Part shown: positions 43,467 through 50,169 of the stretch, one piece after another
Layout of the letters: every line of letters starts with the position of its first letter
Position numbering within the stretch: position 1 is the first letter of the stretch
Assembly (NCBI GenBank): GCA_913777465.1
Contig: CAJYRQ010000035.1
Coordinates: forward strand, 31,098-95,097
Reading direction: 5' to 3'
DNA from: an uncultured Chryseobacterium sp.
Lineage (GTDB): Bacteria; Bacteroidota; Bacteroidia; Flavobacteriales; Weeksellaceae
DNA length: 64,000 nt
The notes under the pieces: model-generated
The model's input: the letters and a program-made list of their open reading frames with translations, nothing else
Told to the model about the DNA's origin: nothing
Database searches by the model: none
Made by a program: the position numbers and the translations under genes

Positions 43467-44558
43467 TTATTTAATTTTTGAAATCAGCTTCCTGCAACTG
43501 CTGTACAAAGGTTTTTCGATCAGGAAATAGATGATAATGGAGCAGATCCATAACAGTACAAAGTTTCGGTCCGGCAGGTAAATGTATGATTTCAGCTTCA
43601 TATTGAAATAGCTGAGATGGATCAGATAAAAGACAAATGATGCGTTTCCCAATAAAACGGCTGTCTTAGAAGAGAGCATCTTATAAACCAACGTTCTTTC
43701 GGTCATTAATCCCCAGAAAAATAAGGCAATTGCCACCGGTAAAAGAAACTCGTGGATCAGTCTGCCCTCCCACCGTTCGACGCCATGAATGAAATTATTA
43801 CGGGCAAAACAGGCGATACCAATGGTTAAAACCGTCATTGCAACTCCGCCGATAAGGGTGGGTTTTTTAATCCTTTTGAGAAATTGAATTCCCTTTTCTT
43901 TTTTCATCAGATAAGCCAATACCATCCCGAAAAAGAATTCGGTACTTCTCCCGAAAAAAGTACTGCCGGTCATGAATTTCAGAGGATATAAAAACCCTTT
44001 GGGATTTCCGTTGTATACATGCAGCCCATAGCCTGTCCCCCAGCCCAGCAGGAAAAGCCCTGACAAAAACAGAAAGCAGTACACCCAGTTTTTTTTAAGC
44101 AGAAGAAACAAAAGCGGAGCCAGCAGGTAAAAACAAAATTCTACGGTAAGCGACCATGCCTGGACAATACCCGAAACCGAATATTTCTCAAACAGGGAAT
44201 ATAAAAGGGAATACTGCAGAAAATAGGTATCAACATCTTTGGAATACTTTGCATCCAGGAAAAAAGCAGTGAGCAGAATCCAATACAGCGGAAAAATCCG
44301 TGCAATGCGGAGCAACAGGTATTTCAGGTATGATCTTCCGGATTGCAAAGGCGAATCTTCATACCGGTAGGCCAGTAAAAACCCGCTCAGCACAAAGAAA
44401 ACCGTAACCCCGATATGCCACTCGCTGATGAAGCGCATGATTTCAAACGGCAGGTCTTTGCGCCAGTATTTCCGGTTATGGTAAACGAACACCATAATCG
44501 CCGCAACGGCACGCATCCCAGTCAGCGCATCAAATTTGTTTTTTCCGGTTGTATCCAA
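43467..44558 (-). CDS. Acyltransferase 3 family membrane protein (OafA/YrhL-like)
   Basis: 363-aa polytopic membrane protein with about ten helices. The N-terminus FDALTGMRAVAAIMVFVYHN contains the conserved R and HN residues of acyltransferase-3 proteins; VTVFFVLSGFLLAYRY and YLLLRIARIFPLYW are the other family blocks, the latter with the RxxRIxPxY motif. It transfers acetyl or other acyl groups, often to O-antigen, capsule or peptidoglycan sugars. No SGNH domain is attached. There are no polysaccharide genes nearby, so the acceptor is unknown. Confidence 0.88.
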   Translation of the reverse strand: MDTTGKNKFDALTGMRAVAAIMVFVYHNRKYWRKDLPFEIMRFISEWHIGVTVFFVLSGFLLAYRYEDSPLQSGRSYLKYLLLRIARIFPLYWILLTAFFLDAKYSKDVDTYFLQYSLLYSLFEKYSVSGIVQAWSLTVEFCFYLLAPLLFLLLKKNWVYCFLFLSGLFLLGWGTGYGLHVYNGNPKGFLYPLKFMTGSTFFGRSTEFFFGMVLAYLMKKEKGIQFLKRIKKPTLIGGVAMTVLTIGIACFARNNFIHGVERWEGRLIHEFLLPVAIALFFWGLMTERTLVYKMLSSKTAVLLGNASFVFYLIHLSYFNMKLKSYIYLPDRNFVLLWICSIIIYFLIEKPLYSSCRKLISKIK

Positions 44559-44571
44559 TAGCTAAAAAAAT

Positions 44572-44595
44572 AAAAGGCTTACGGATAAGCCTTTT
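44572..44595. terminator. Terminator between the deoxyhypusine synthase-like and acyltransferase genes
   Basis: A perfect 10-bp stem, AAAAGGCTTA (44572-44581) with TAAGCCTTTT (44586-44595), has a CGGA loop; in the minus direction it is followed by ATTTTTTT. It ends the deoxyhypusine synthase-like transcript before the acyltransferase start. Confidence 0.85.
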
Positions 44596-44620
44596 ATATA
44601 AAATTGATCGTATTCTTTTA

Positions 44621-45592
44621 TTAATTTTCCAGAATATAAGAGAACATCAAAGGTGCACAGATGGTGGCATCACTTTCAACGATAAATTTCGGTGTCGTGA
44701 TATCCAGCTTACCCCAGGTAATTTTCTCATTCGGAACCGCTCCGGAGTAAGATCCGTAAGAAGTGGTGGAATCCGAAATCTGGCAGAAATATGACCAGAA
44801 CGGGATGTCATGCATTTCCATATCCTGATACAGCATCGGAACCACACAGATCGGGAAATCGCCGGCAATCCCTCCTCCGATCTGGAAGAAGCCTACGCCT
44901 TTTCCGGCAGAGTTTTTCGTATACCAGTCGGCAAGGTAAGTCATATATTCAATACCGGATTTCATAGTAGTTGCCTTAAGCTCTCCTTTGATGCAGTATG
45001 ATGCAAAGATGTTACCCATGGTGGAATCCTCCCATCCCGGTACAACAATCGGAAGGTTTTTCTCTGCTGCTGCAATCATCCATGAGTTTTCTCTCGGAAT
45101 TTCGTAATACTGCTCCAGAACCCCTGAAAGGATCATTTTGTACATAAATTCGTGCGGGAAATACCTTTCACCTTTTGCTTCAGCATCTTTCCAGATTTCA
45201 ACGATATGTTTCTGTAACCTTCTGAATGCTTCTTCTTCAGGAATACAGGTATCGGTAACCCGGTTCAGCCCTCTTTCCAGAAGGTCCCATTCGTCCTGAG
45301 CGGTAAGATCCCTGTAATGAGGAACTCTTTCGTAATGAGAGTGCGCCACAAGGTTCATCAGGTCTTCTTCAAGGTTGGCTCCTGTGCAGGAAATGAAATC
45401 CACTTTATCCTGACGGATCATTTCGGCAAGGATTTTCCCAAGCTCAGCAGTAGACATCGCCCCTGCCAGCGTGATCATCATTTTCCCGCCGTCCTTCAGG
45501 TGGGCCACATATCCTTTGGAAGCATCCACCAAAGCTGCTGCGTTGAAGTGCAGGTAATACTTTTCTATGAATTCAGTTATCGGTTTGCTCAT
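44621..45592 (-). CDS. Deoxyhypusine synthase family protein
   Basis: Predicted 323-aa homologue of eukaryotic/archaeal deoxyhypusine synthase (NAD- and spermidine-dependent). Recognisable parts are: MMITLAGAMSTAELGKILAEMIRQ, DFISCTGANLEEDL, PIVVPGWEDSTMGN, GVGFFQIGGGIAGDFPICVVPML and YGSYSGAVPNEKITWGKLD. Lys295 in TWGK aligns with the catalytic lysine of human DHS (SWGK), so it is probably catalytically competent. Bacteria lack eIF5A, so the real product is more likely a polyamine (homospermidine-type) or an unknown modification. I start at MSKPITEF (45592). A TATCTTTG promoter box lies just upstream. Confidence 0.85.
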   Translation of the reverse strand: MSKPITEFIEKYYLHFNAAALVDASKGYVAHLKDGGKMMITLAGAMSTAELGKILAEMIRQDKVDFISCTGANLEEDLMNLVAHSHYERVPHYRDLTAQDEWDLLERGLNRVTDTCIPEEEAFRRLQKHIVEIWKDAEAKGERYFPHEFMYKMILSGVLEQYYEIPRENSWMIAAAEKNLPIVVPGWEDSTMGNIFASYCIKGELKATTMKSGIEYMTYLADWYTKNSAGKGVGFFQIGGGIAGDFPICVVPMLYQDMEMHDIPFWSYFCQISDSTTSYGSYSGAVPNEKITWGKLDITTPKFIVESDATICAPLMFSYILEN

Positions 45593-45607
45593 TTTTTTAA
45601 ATTTGTG

Positions 45608-45615
45608 CAAAGATA
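45608..45615 (-). promoter_or_regulatory. TAnnTTTG -7 element of the deoxyhypusine synthase-like gene
   Basis: It reads TATCTTTG on the minus strand, 15 bases before the ATG at 45592. It supports the choice of that start over one six codons upstream, which would overlap it. Confidence 0.5.
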
Positions 45616-45619
45616 AAAC

Positions 45620-46264
45620 TTAAAAACGGAATGTAGCGGCTGCGCTTAAAGAAAGTCTCGTTAAGCTTTCTTTTTGATCGTCACCAAGCTCCACCGTCTG
45701 GCCATTGTAGCTGATTTTGCTTAATGTTCCTCCGGAGAGTCCTATTTTAGGCCCGATTAAAATATTTTTATTGATCTGGTACTGATAGGCAAAATCCAGT
45801 TCGGCACCGAAAGTTGTTCCTTTACCCTTTATATTTTCTGTTTTGGAAGTATAGGTCATGGCTCCTAAAGCCGCCGACATGAAAAGCTTGTGTTTTGTTT
45901 CCTGGGCATCGTTCGTTAAGGTAACCTCCGGACCGTAAAAATTGATATTATCTTTTGTGGTAAGGTTGGCGGAAACAACATTTCCCATATTATCCATGGC
46001 GCTGAACCTACCGCTCGTCGAGGCACTGTAATTGGAATATTTAAATCCGATTAAAAGTCCGGTTTTTATTTCATAACGCAAGGCAACATCAAAGTTTACC
46101 CCGCTTTTTAAGCCTTTTACATATTCTTTCTGATCTCTTGAAAGGTCCGGTGATGTTTTGGCAAGCCTCCAGGCATATCCTACGGATGGCGTGATGGAAA
46201 CTTTTTGGGCAAATGAAGCCATTGAAATGGAAAATAAACCCAGTGCGATAAGTTTTTTGATCAT
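45620..46264 (-). CDS. Outer-membrane beta-barrel protein
   Basis: Predicted 214-aa protein with signal peptide MIKKLIALGLFSISMASFAQ, then an amphipathic beta pattern ending in aromatic Phe (LSLSAAATFRF), as expected of an outer-membrane barrel. Segments VSITPSVGYAWRLA, FDVALRYEIKTGLLIGFKYSNYSAS, KLFMSAALGAMTYTS and ILIGPKIGLSGG look like strands with tight turns. I recognise no specific family. The frame is open 19 codons upstream but the signal peptide fixes the start at 46264. A TATTTTTG box is at 46284-46291. Confidence 0.72.
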   Translation of the reverse strand: MIKKLIALGLFSISMASFAQKVSITPSVGYAWRLAKTSPDLSRDQKEYVKGLKSGVNFDVALRYEIKTGLLIGFKYSNYSASTSGRFSAMDNMGNVVSANLTTKDNINFYGPEVTLTNDAQETKHKLFMSAALGAMTYTSKTENIKGKGTTFGAELDFAYQYQINKNILIGPKIGLSGGTLSKISYNGQTVELGDDQKESLTRLSLSAAATFRF

Positions 46265-46283
46265 TAGTTCTAAAAATTTGCCG

Positions 46284-46291
46284 CAAAAATA
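46284..46291 (-). promoter_or_regulatory. TAnnTTTG -7 element of the barrel gene
   Basis: It reads TATTTTTG on the minus strand, 19 bases upstream of the ATG at 46264. The -33 TTG is not at consensus spacing. Confidence 0.45.
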
Positions 46292-46374
46292 ACACGAATT
46301 GATGAATTTCGCCGTATGCAAATAAAATTTAACAGTAAAATTAGATGAACCTGAACTAGAAATCAGGTTAATAG

Positions 46375-46410
46375 ACTGGAAGAGGGAAGCTTGATGCTGG
46401 AAGTTTTCTT
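46375..46410 (+). repeat. Post-gene 35-bp dispersed repeat, copy 3
   Basis: ACTGGAAGAGGGAAGCTTGA then TGCTGGAAGTTTTCTT. It is related to copies at 22278 and 41368. Here it lies immediately beyond the arfB stop (46416). Confidence 0.6.
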
Positions 46411-46415
46411 ATTGA

Positions 46416-46808
46416 TTAATATTTAAACTTCCTGTTTTCTTTTTTCTCGGAAAGTTCCTTTTTGGTATCCAGTCTTTTTTGTTTTTGGTTTCTGGAAGGT
46501 TTCGTGGCCAAACGTTTTTTCGGAATTATTAAAGCGTGATTTACGATATCGAGGATTTTTTCAACGGCTTTGTTCTTATTGGCAAGCTGCGTCCTGCTTT
46601 CGGAAACGGTTAAGAACAGCAAACCATCGGCATTGATCCTGTTTTTTAATTTATTTAAAATTAAATCTTTCTGATAGTCATTGAAAACCCCGGATTCAGA
46701 AACATTCCACAGAACCGTCACCGAAGTCTCGACTTTATTCACGTTCTGTCCTCCTGCCCCACTGCTGCGGGAGGTTTTGAAGCTGAGTTCCCTGGTGAAA
46801 TCTTTCAT
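46416..46808 (-). CDS. arfB: Alternative ribosome-rescue factor ArfB (YaeJ-like peptidyl-tRNA hydrolase)
   Basis: 130-aa protein with the catalytic GGQ at residues 19-21 in SGAGGQNVNKVET, which hydrolyses peptidyl-tRNA on stalled ribosomes. The C-terminal tail is strongly basic and unstructured (IIPKKRLATKPSRNQKQKRLDTKKELSEKKENRKFKY), the feature by which ArfB probes the empty mRNA channel. It has no stop-codon recognition domain, distinguishing it from RF1/RF2. It starts 7 bp after the menE-like gene on the same strand. Confidence 0.93.
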   Translation of the reverse strand: MKDFTRELSFKTSRSSGAGGQNVNKVETSVTVLWNVSESGVFNDYQKDLILNKLKNRINADGLLFLTVSESRTQLANKNKAVEKILDIVNHALIIPKKRLATKPSRNQKQKRLDTKKELSEKKENRKFKY

Positions 46809-46815
46809 TTGAATT

Positions 46816-47850
46816 TTAATTTTTATGAGACAGAGCTTTTTTCAGTTCGATCCTATTCACTTTTCCGTTAGGTGTTCTGGGAATTTTTTCCACAAAGACA
46901 ATCTCTTTGGGCCTATGGAATTTTTCCTGATAACCGATACGGGATAATTTCTGATTCAGTTCTTCCGAAGATTTCCCTTCAATAACCAATATCAATTTCT
47001 GCCCCAAACTTTTATCATCGATGCCTAAAAAAACCGCTTCGTTGGGAATTTCTTTCTTTACAAAAGCTTCCAGTTGCTCCGGAAAGATCTTTGCCCCTCC
47101 GGAATTGATGACGTTATCAACCCTTCCCAGAAACCTGAATTGGTTCCCGTTTTTGATATTAACCAAATCATTTGTCTGTAATATTTCCGAATTGACATTC
47201 GGTGCAAATATTTTCAAACAACCCATGTCATCGGTAGAAATTTCAACATTTTCAAAAGCTCTGAAATAGTCTTCCGTCTGTGGAGCAATCTGTCTTAAGG
47301 CAATGTGGGAAAGGGTTTCGGACATTCCGTAGGTTTCAAATATTCTCGTTGCTGCATTTGATGCTGACAAAGTCTGAAGGATTTTGTTTTTAAGGCTCTC
47401 CGAAACGGCTGCTCCGCCAATGATCAGGGTTTTAATAAGATGTAATTGATCCAGAGAGTTTTCTGCCTGCAGCGGTGTCATGGCACAGAAATCAATTTCA
47501 TCGTTCAGATCCTCAACCGGTTTTACGGATGGATCGGTAACAATCAGTTTTAATTTTCGTACAACCGACCGCACCACCATCATTTTCCCGGAAATATATT
47601 CGACGGGAAGGCAGATCAGGGCGGTATTTCCTTCTTTTAATCCTAGGAAATTGCACGTCATTTCCGCAGAGTTCATCATTTTCTTTTTTTCGATCTCAAA
47701 AACCTTTGGTACCCCTGTGGAACCTGAAGTCTGAACTTTTACCGTCTTTGAATCCGAGAACCATTCACCGAGAAAATTTCCGACTTTTGTTTCAAACTCA
47801 GAGTTAAATGATAATTGATTCATATTGAGATTATTAAAATCGATCTGCAT
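46816..47850 (-). CDS. menE: AMP-binding ligase, probable o-succinylbenzoate-CoA ligase
   Basis: Predicted 344-aa acyl-CoA synthetase, shorter than usual adenylate-forming enzymes, as is typical of flavobacterial MenE. The P-loop is TSGSTGVPK, the A5 motif is ETYGMSETLSHIALR, A7/A8 contains FLGRVDNVINSGGAKIFPEQLEA, and the catalytic lysine A10 is in RTPNGKVNRIELKKAL. The role would be activation of o-succinylbenzoate in menaquinone synthesis, the quinone used by NDH-2. Starts at 47850 and 47823 are both possible; the longer open frame to 47958 runs into the tRNA gene and is rejected. Other men genes are not adjacent. Confidence 0.7.
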   Translation of the reverse strand: MQIDFNNLNMNQLSFNSEFETKVGNFLGEWFSDSKTVKVQTSGSTGVPKVFEIEKKKMMNSAEMTCNFLGLKEGNTALICLPVEYISGKMMVVRSVVRKLKLIVTDPSVKPVEDLNDEIDFCAMTPLQAENSLDQLHLIKTLIIGGAAVSESLKNKILQTLSASNAATRIFETYGMSETLSHIALRQIAPQTEDYFRAFENVEISTDDMGCLKIFAPNVNSEILQTNDLVNIKNGNQFRFLGRVDNVINSGGAKIFPEQLEAFVKKEIPNEAVFLGIDDKSLGQKLILVIEGKSSEELNQKLSRIGYQEKFHRPKEIVFVEKIPRTPNGKVNRIELKKALSHKN

Positions 47851-47950
47851 AAGTATGGTGTCTAAAAGTACGGTAAATTTAAAAAAAAGTTTAAAAAGTC
47901 CTTGCATGTAATGAAAAAAGCTGTAAATTTGCACCACTAAAAACAAACAG

Positions 47951-48021
47951 AGACTCATGGTGTAGCGGTAACACTACTGATTTTGGTTCAGTCATCTGGG
48001 GTTCGAATCCCTGTGAGTCTA
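47951..48021 (+). tRNA. tRNA-Gln (TTG anticodon)
   Basis: The cloverleaf can be drawn by eye. Acceptor arms AGACTCA (47951-47957) and TGAGTCT (48014-48020) pair over 7 bp; the D arm is GTGTAGCGGTAACAC-like; the anticodon stem ACTGA/TCAGT encloses loop TTTTGGT with anticodon TTG; the T arm is CTGGGGTTCGAATCCCTG. The discriminator is A and CCA is not encoded, as usual in Bacteroidota. A hairpin terminator follows. The start 5' of the gene is divergent from menE. Confidence 0.93.
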
Positions 48022-48025
48022 CGAA

Positions 48026-48056
48026 AAACCATCCTTTTTAAGGGTGGTTTTTTTGT
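48026..48056 (+). terminator. Terminator of tRNA-Gln
   Basis: AAACCATCC (48026-48034) pairs with GGGTGGTTT (48042-48050, one G-T), with a 7-nt loop, then a long T tract. Confidence 0.85.
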
Positions 48057-48068
48057 TTTTAGGCAAAT

Positions 48069-48096
48069 AAAAAAAGATGCAGAAAATTATTCTGCA
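48069..48096 (-). terminator. Terminator of the giant-protein operon
   Basis: On the minus strand, TGCAGAA pairs with TTCTGCA (7 bp) around a short AT loop and is followed by seven T. It lies 34 bases after the stop of the last gene of the operon. Confidence 0.75.
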
Positions 48097-48129
48097 CCTT
48101 TAGATGATTTTGTTTTTAGTAAGCTTAAA

Positions 48130-48837
48130 TTAAAGCTGGGCTGCACTGCTTACTGTAAGCTTCAGATCGCCCTCTCTCAAGATCCCTCCGTTTCCTACAT
48201 ACATCGAATCGATTTTGAATGTTGAATAGTAGATATCAGGTAATTTAAACCATAAATAAACATACTGATCCGAACCAACGTACTGACCGGCTGTTATGGC
48301 GGTAGAAACCGCTACATGAGTTTTTTTATTGATGATATTCCCTGAAGGCTTATAACAATATCCTACCCAGGTAATATCGATAATGTCCCCTTGCTGATAA
48401 TTATATCCTGTAGCCCTCAAATGATACATGGCATGATGGGTATCGATCCGATACGGCAATCTGATATGGAAAATATTCGTTGTACTGGATAATGTAGTAA
48501 AGTACTTTAAGATTCCCTGTCTTGTGCTTCCTCTGTCTTCGGAACCTTCCAGGTTCAGTACAACATTTCCGGTCTGCCCGTTCACGGTCTGCACCAGGCT
48601 GTTCGGGATTCCCATATTGTTTTTAATATCCTGAAGGGAAATCTGTGCCACAATGGAGTTGTCCATTCCCCTGAGCCTCAGGTATCCGCTTTCGGTATTG
48701 ATATTATTGGTAATCCGTTTAAGTTCCGGGCCGCTTAAATGGGCATAGCTATCCAAAAGATCCGCAAACTGACTCTCCGTAGGCCTTTTTGTTGCTTTAA
48801 AATATTCTTTTAATTCCGGTATTGTTTTTTTAGGCAT
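48130..48837 (-). CDS. Fibre-like protein 2, unknown function
   Basis: 235-aa protein with no signal peptide. Residues 1-34 (IPELKEYFKATKRPTESQFADLLDSYAHL) form a module also found at the start of the neighbouring 442-aa protein (28 of 34 identical) and in putative tail-fibre-like proteins of Bacteroidota. A short coiled or linker region follows, then NGQTGNVVLNL (a motif often in fibre shafts) and a beta-rich C-terminal domain with YHLRATGYNYQQGDIIDITWVGYCYKPSGNIINKKTH and YVYLWFKLPDIYYSTFKIDSMYVGN, which looks like a trimeric fibre head. It overlaps the upstream gene by 8 bp and ends the operon. Confidence 0.6.
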   Translation of the reverse strand: MPKKTIPELKEYFKATKRPTESQFADLLDSYAHLSGPELKRITNNINTESGYLRLRGMDNSIVAQISLQDIKNNMGIPNSLVQTVNGQTGNVVLNLEGSEDRGSTRQGILKYFTTLSSTTNIFHIRLPYRIDTHHAMYHLRATGYNYQQGDIIDITWVGYCYKPSGNIINKKTHVAVSTAITAGQYVGSDQYVYLWFKLPDIYYSTFKIDSMYVGNGGILREGDLKLTVSSAAQL

Positions 48838-50158
48838 TGGTGTTGTTTATTTGTGATTTTAACTGTTCTAATTCTTTATTTTGGGCTATCACGTACAATG
48901 TTAGCTCTTCAATTTTCTGAAGGAGTTTGATCTGGAATTCTCCAACCGTAACTCCATTCTCCGTCATTTCTTTTGCCGAAGGAATTTCCGGAAGATGCTT
49001 TTTTTCTGAAATGAATTTTTCCAGATCCTGTATTCCCCGAAGATTATAATCCTGAGCGAACACGAAATCGGCAGTCGGAGAAGCGGAGACTATAAAATCT
49101 TTGGCTTCCACCTTTCCCTGAAAAGCAGCATTACCGTTTGCGGCAAATCTGGCTTTTTCATTACCATTAAATTTAATAGCATAAGCTAAGATATCGGCAG
49201 ATCCACCTCTTATAATTCCTGCGTCACAATATTCATTATACCATGTGTAACGGATGGCTGCGTTCATGGTATTTACGTAATTTGCAAATTGAACAAACTG
49301 AATGGACTTCGGTTCACCATCCCGAAATTGAAGATGCAACTGGGACTGAGGAGCATTGGTACCAATGCCCACATTCCCAAGATCCCTGTTCAAGACGGTA
49401 TCATTACCTATCGGGTTTATCTGAAGTGGCGATAAATGACTCTGAATCCAGGTATACTGCCCATTATATCCCATTCTTAAATTAGGACTACTCTCCTCAC
49501 CTAGAGAAAAAGCCCCATACTGGTCAGGCGTTGATGCGAAATTGAGCACCTGCAATTTTGATTTAGGATTTTTAGTTCCTATACCCAAATTGTCATTATA
49601 GTTTACATAATGTCTTTGTTGGCCTGCTAATGGTTTAGTATATATTGCAGATAAAACAATCTGATGAGCAATAGATTTTACGGCAGAATGATGAATAACT
49701 CTTAAAGCGTAATCATTTCCATTGGCATTCTTATGATAAACCGTGATTTTGTACTGATTGATTGTGCTATCCCAAATTATATCACTTATAAAGATATGAT
49801 TAACAATTTCTCCGGAAGCTTCTATTATCCTAGATAACGACTGGTACCATACATTATTATCGGATTGAGCACCTATAACAATCTGTTTTTTTATAATTCC
49901 TACACTGTTCTGATAATTATAGAAGCCTGCAATTTCCACTTCGAGTGAACCATTAAGATATTCATTTCCTAATAAAATATCAACGGCTTGATCTGCTTGC
50001 TGGTTGGGAAAGGTAAATTTAAAGTCGTTACTTTCCCTATAATAAGTTGTAGCATCCAAATGAACATAGCTATCCAGTAAATCTCCAAACTGGCCTTCCG
50101 TAGGTCTTTTTGCAGCTTTAAAATATTCTTTTAACTGCGGTATTGTTTTCTTTGACAT
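48830..50158 (-). CDS. Fibre-like protein 1 with GIGT repeats and chaperone-like C-terminus
   Basis: 442-aa protein, no signal peptide. The N-terminal 34-residue module (MSKKTIPQLKEYFKAAKRPT...) is shared with the downstream protein. The middle contains two GIGTxxPxSxL repeats (LGIGTKNPKSKLQV near residue 190, VGIGTNAPQSQLHL near 265), a pattern known from fibre shafts. The C-terminus FVFAQDYNLRGIQDLEKFISEKKHLPEIPSAKEMTENGVTVGEFQIKLLQKIEELTLYVI resembles the intramolecular-chaperone/coiled-coil end of S74-type endosialidase and related Bacteroidota proteins. It may form trimers and be cleaved. It is third in the four-gene operon, 11 bp after the 2054-aa gene. Confidence 0.7.
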   Translation of the reverse strand: MSKKTIPQLKEYFKAAKRPTEGQFGDLLDSYVHLDATTYYRESNDFKFTFPNQQADQAVDILLGNEYLNGSLEVEIAGFYNYQNSVGIIKKQIVIGAQSDNNVWYQSLSRIIEASGEIVNHIFISDIIWDSTINQYKITVYHKNANGNDYALRVIHHSAVKSIAHQIVLSAIYTKPLAGQQRHYVNYNDNLGIGTKNPKSKLQVLNFASTPDQYGAFSLGEESSPNLRMGYNGQYTWIQSHLSPLQINPIGNDTVLNRDLGNVGIGTNAPQSQLHLQFRDGEPKSIQFVQFANYVNTMNAAIRYTWYNEYCDAGIIRGGSADILAYAIKFNGNEKARFAANGNAAFQGKVEAKDFIVSASPTADFVFAQDYNLRGIQDLEKFISEKKHLPEIPSAKEMTENGVTVGEFQIKLLQKIEELTLYVIAQNKELEQLKSQINNTNA

Positions 50159-50169
50159 AATTACTATTT

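Noticed and set aside
47851-47958. N-terminal extension of the menE-like gene
   Set aside because: The extension would run through the region up to and into the tRNA-Gln gene and adds a Phe-rich stretch not typical of the family; 47850 fits better.
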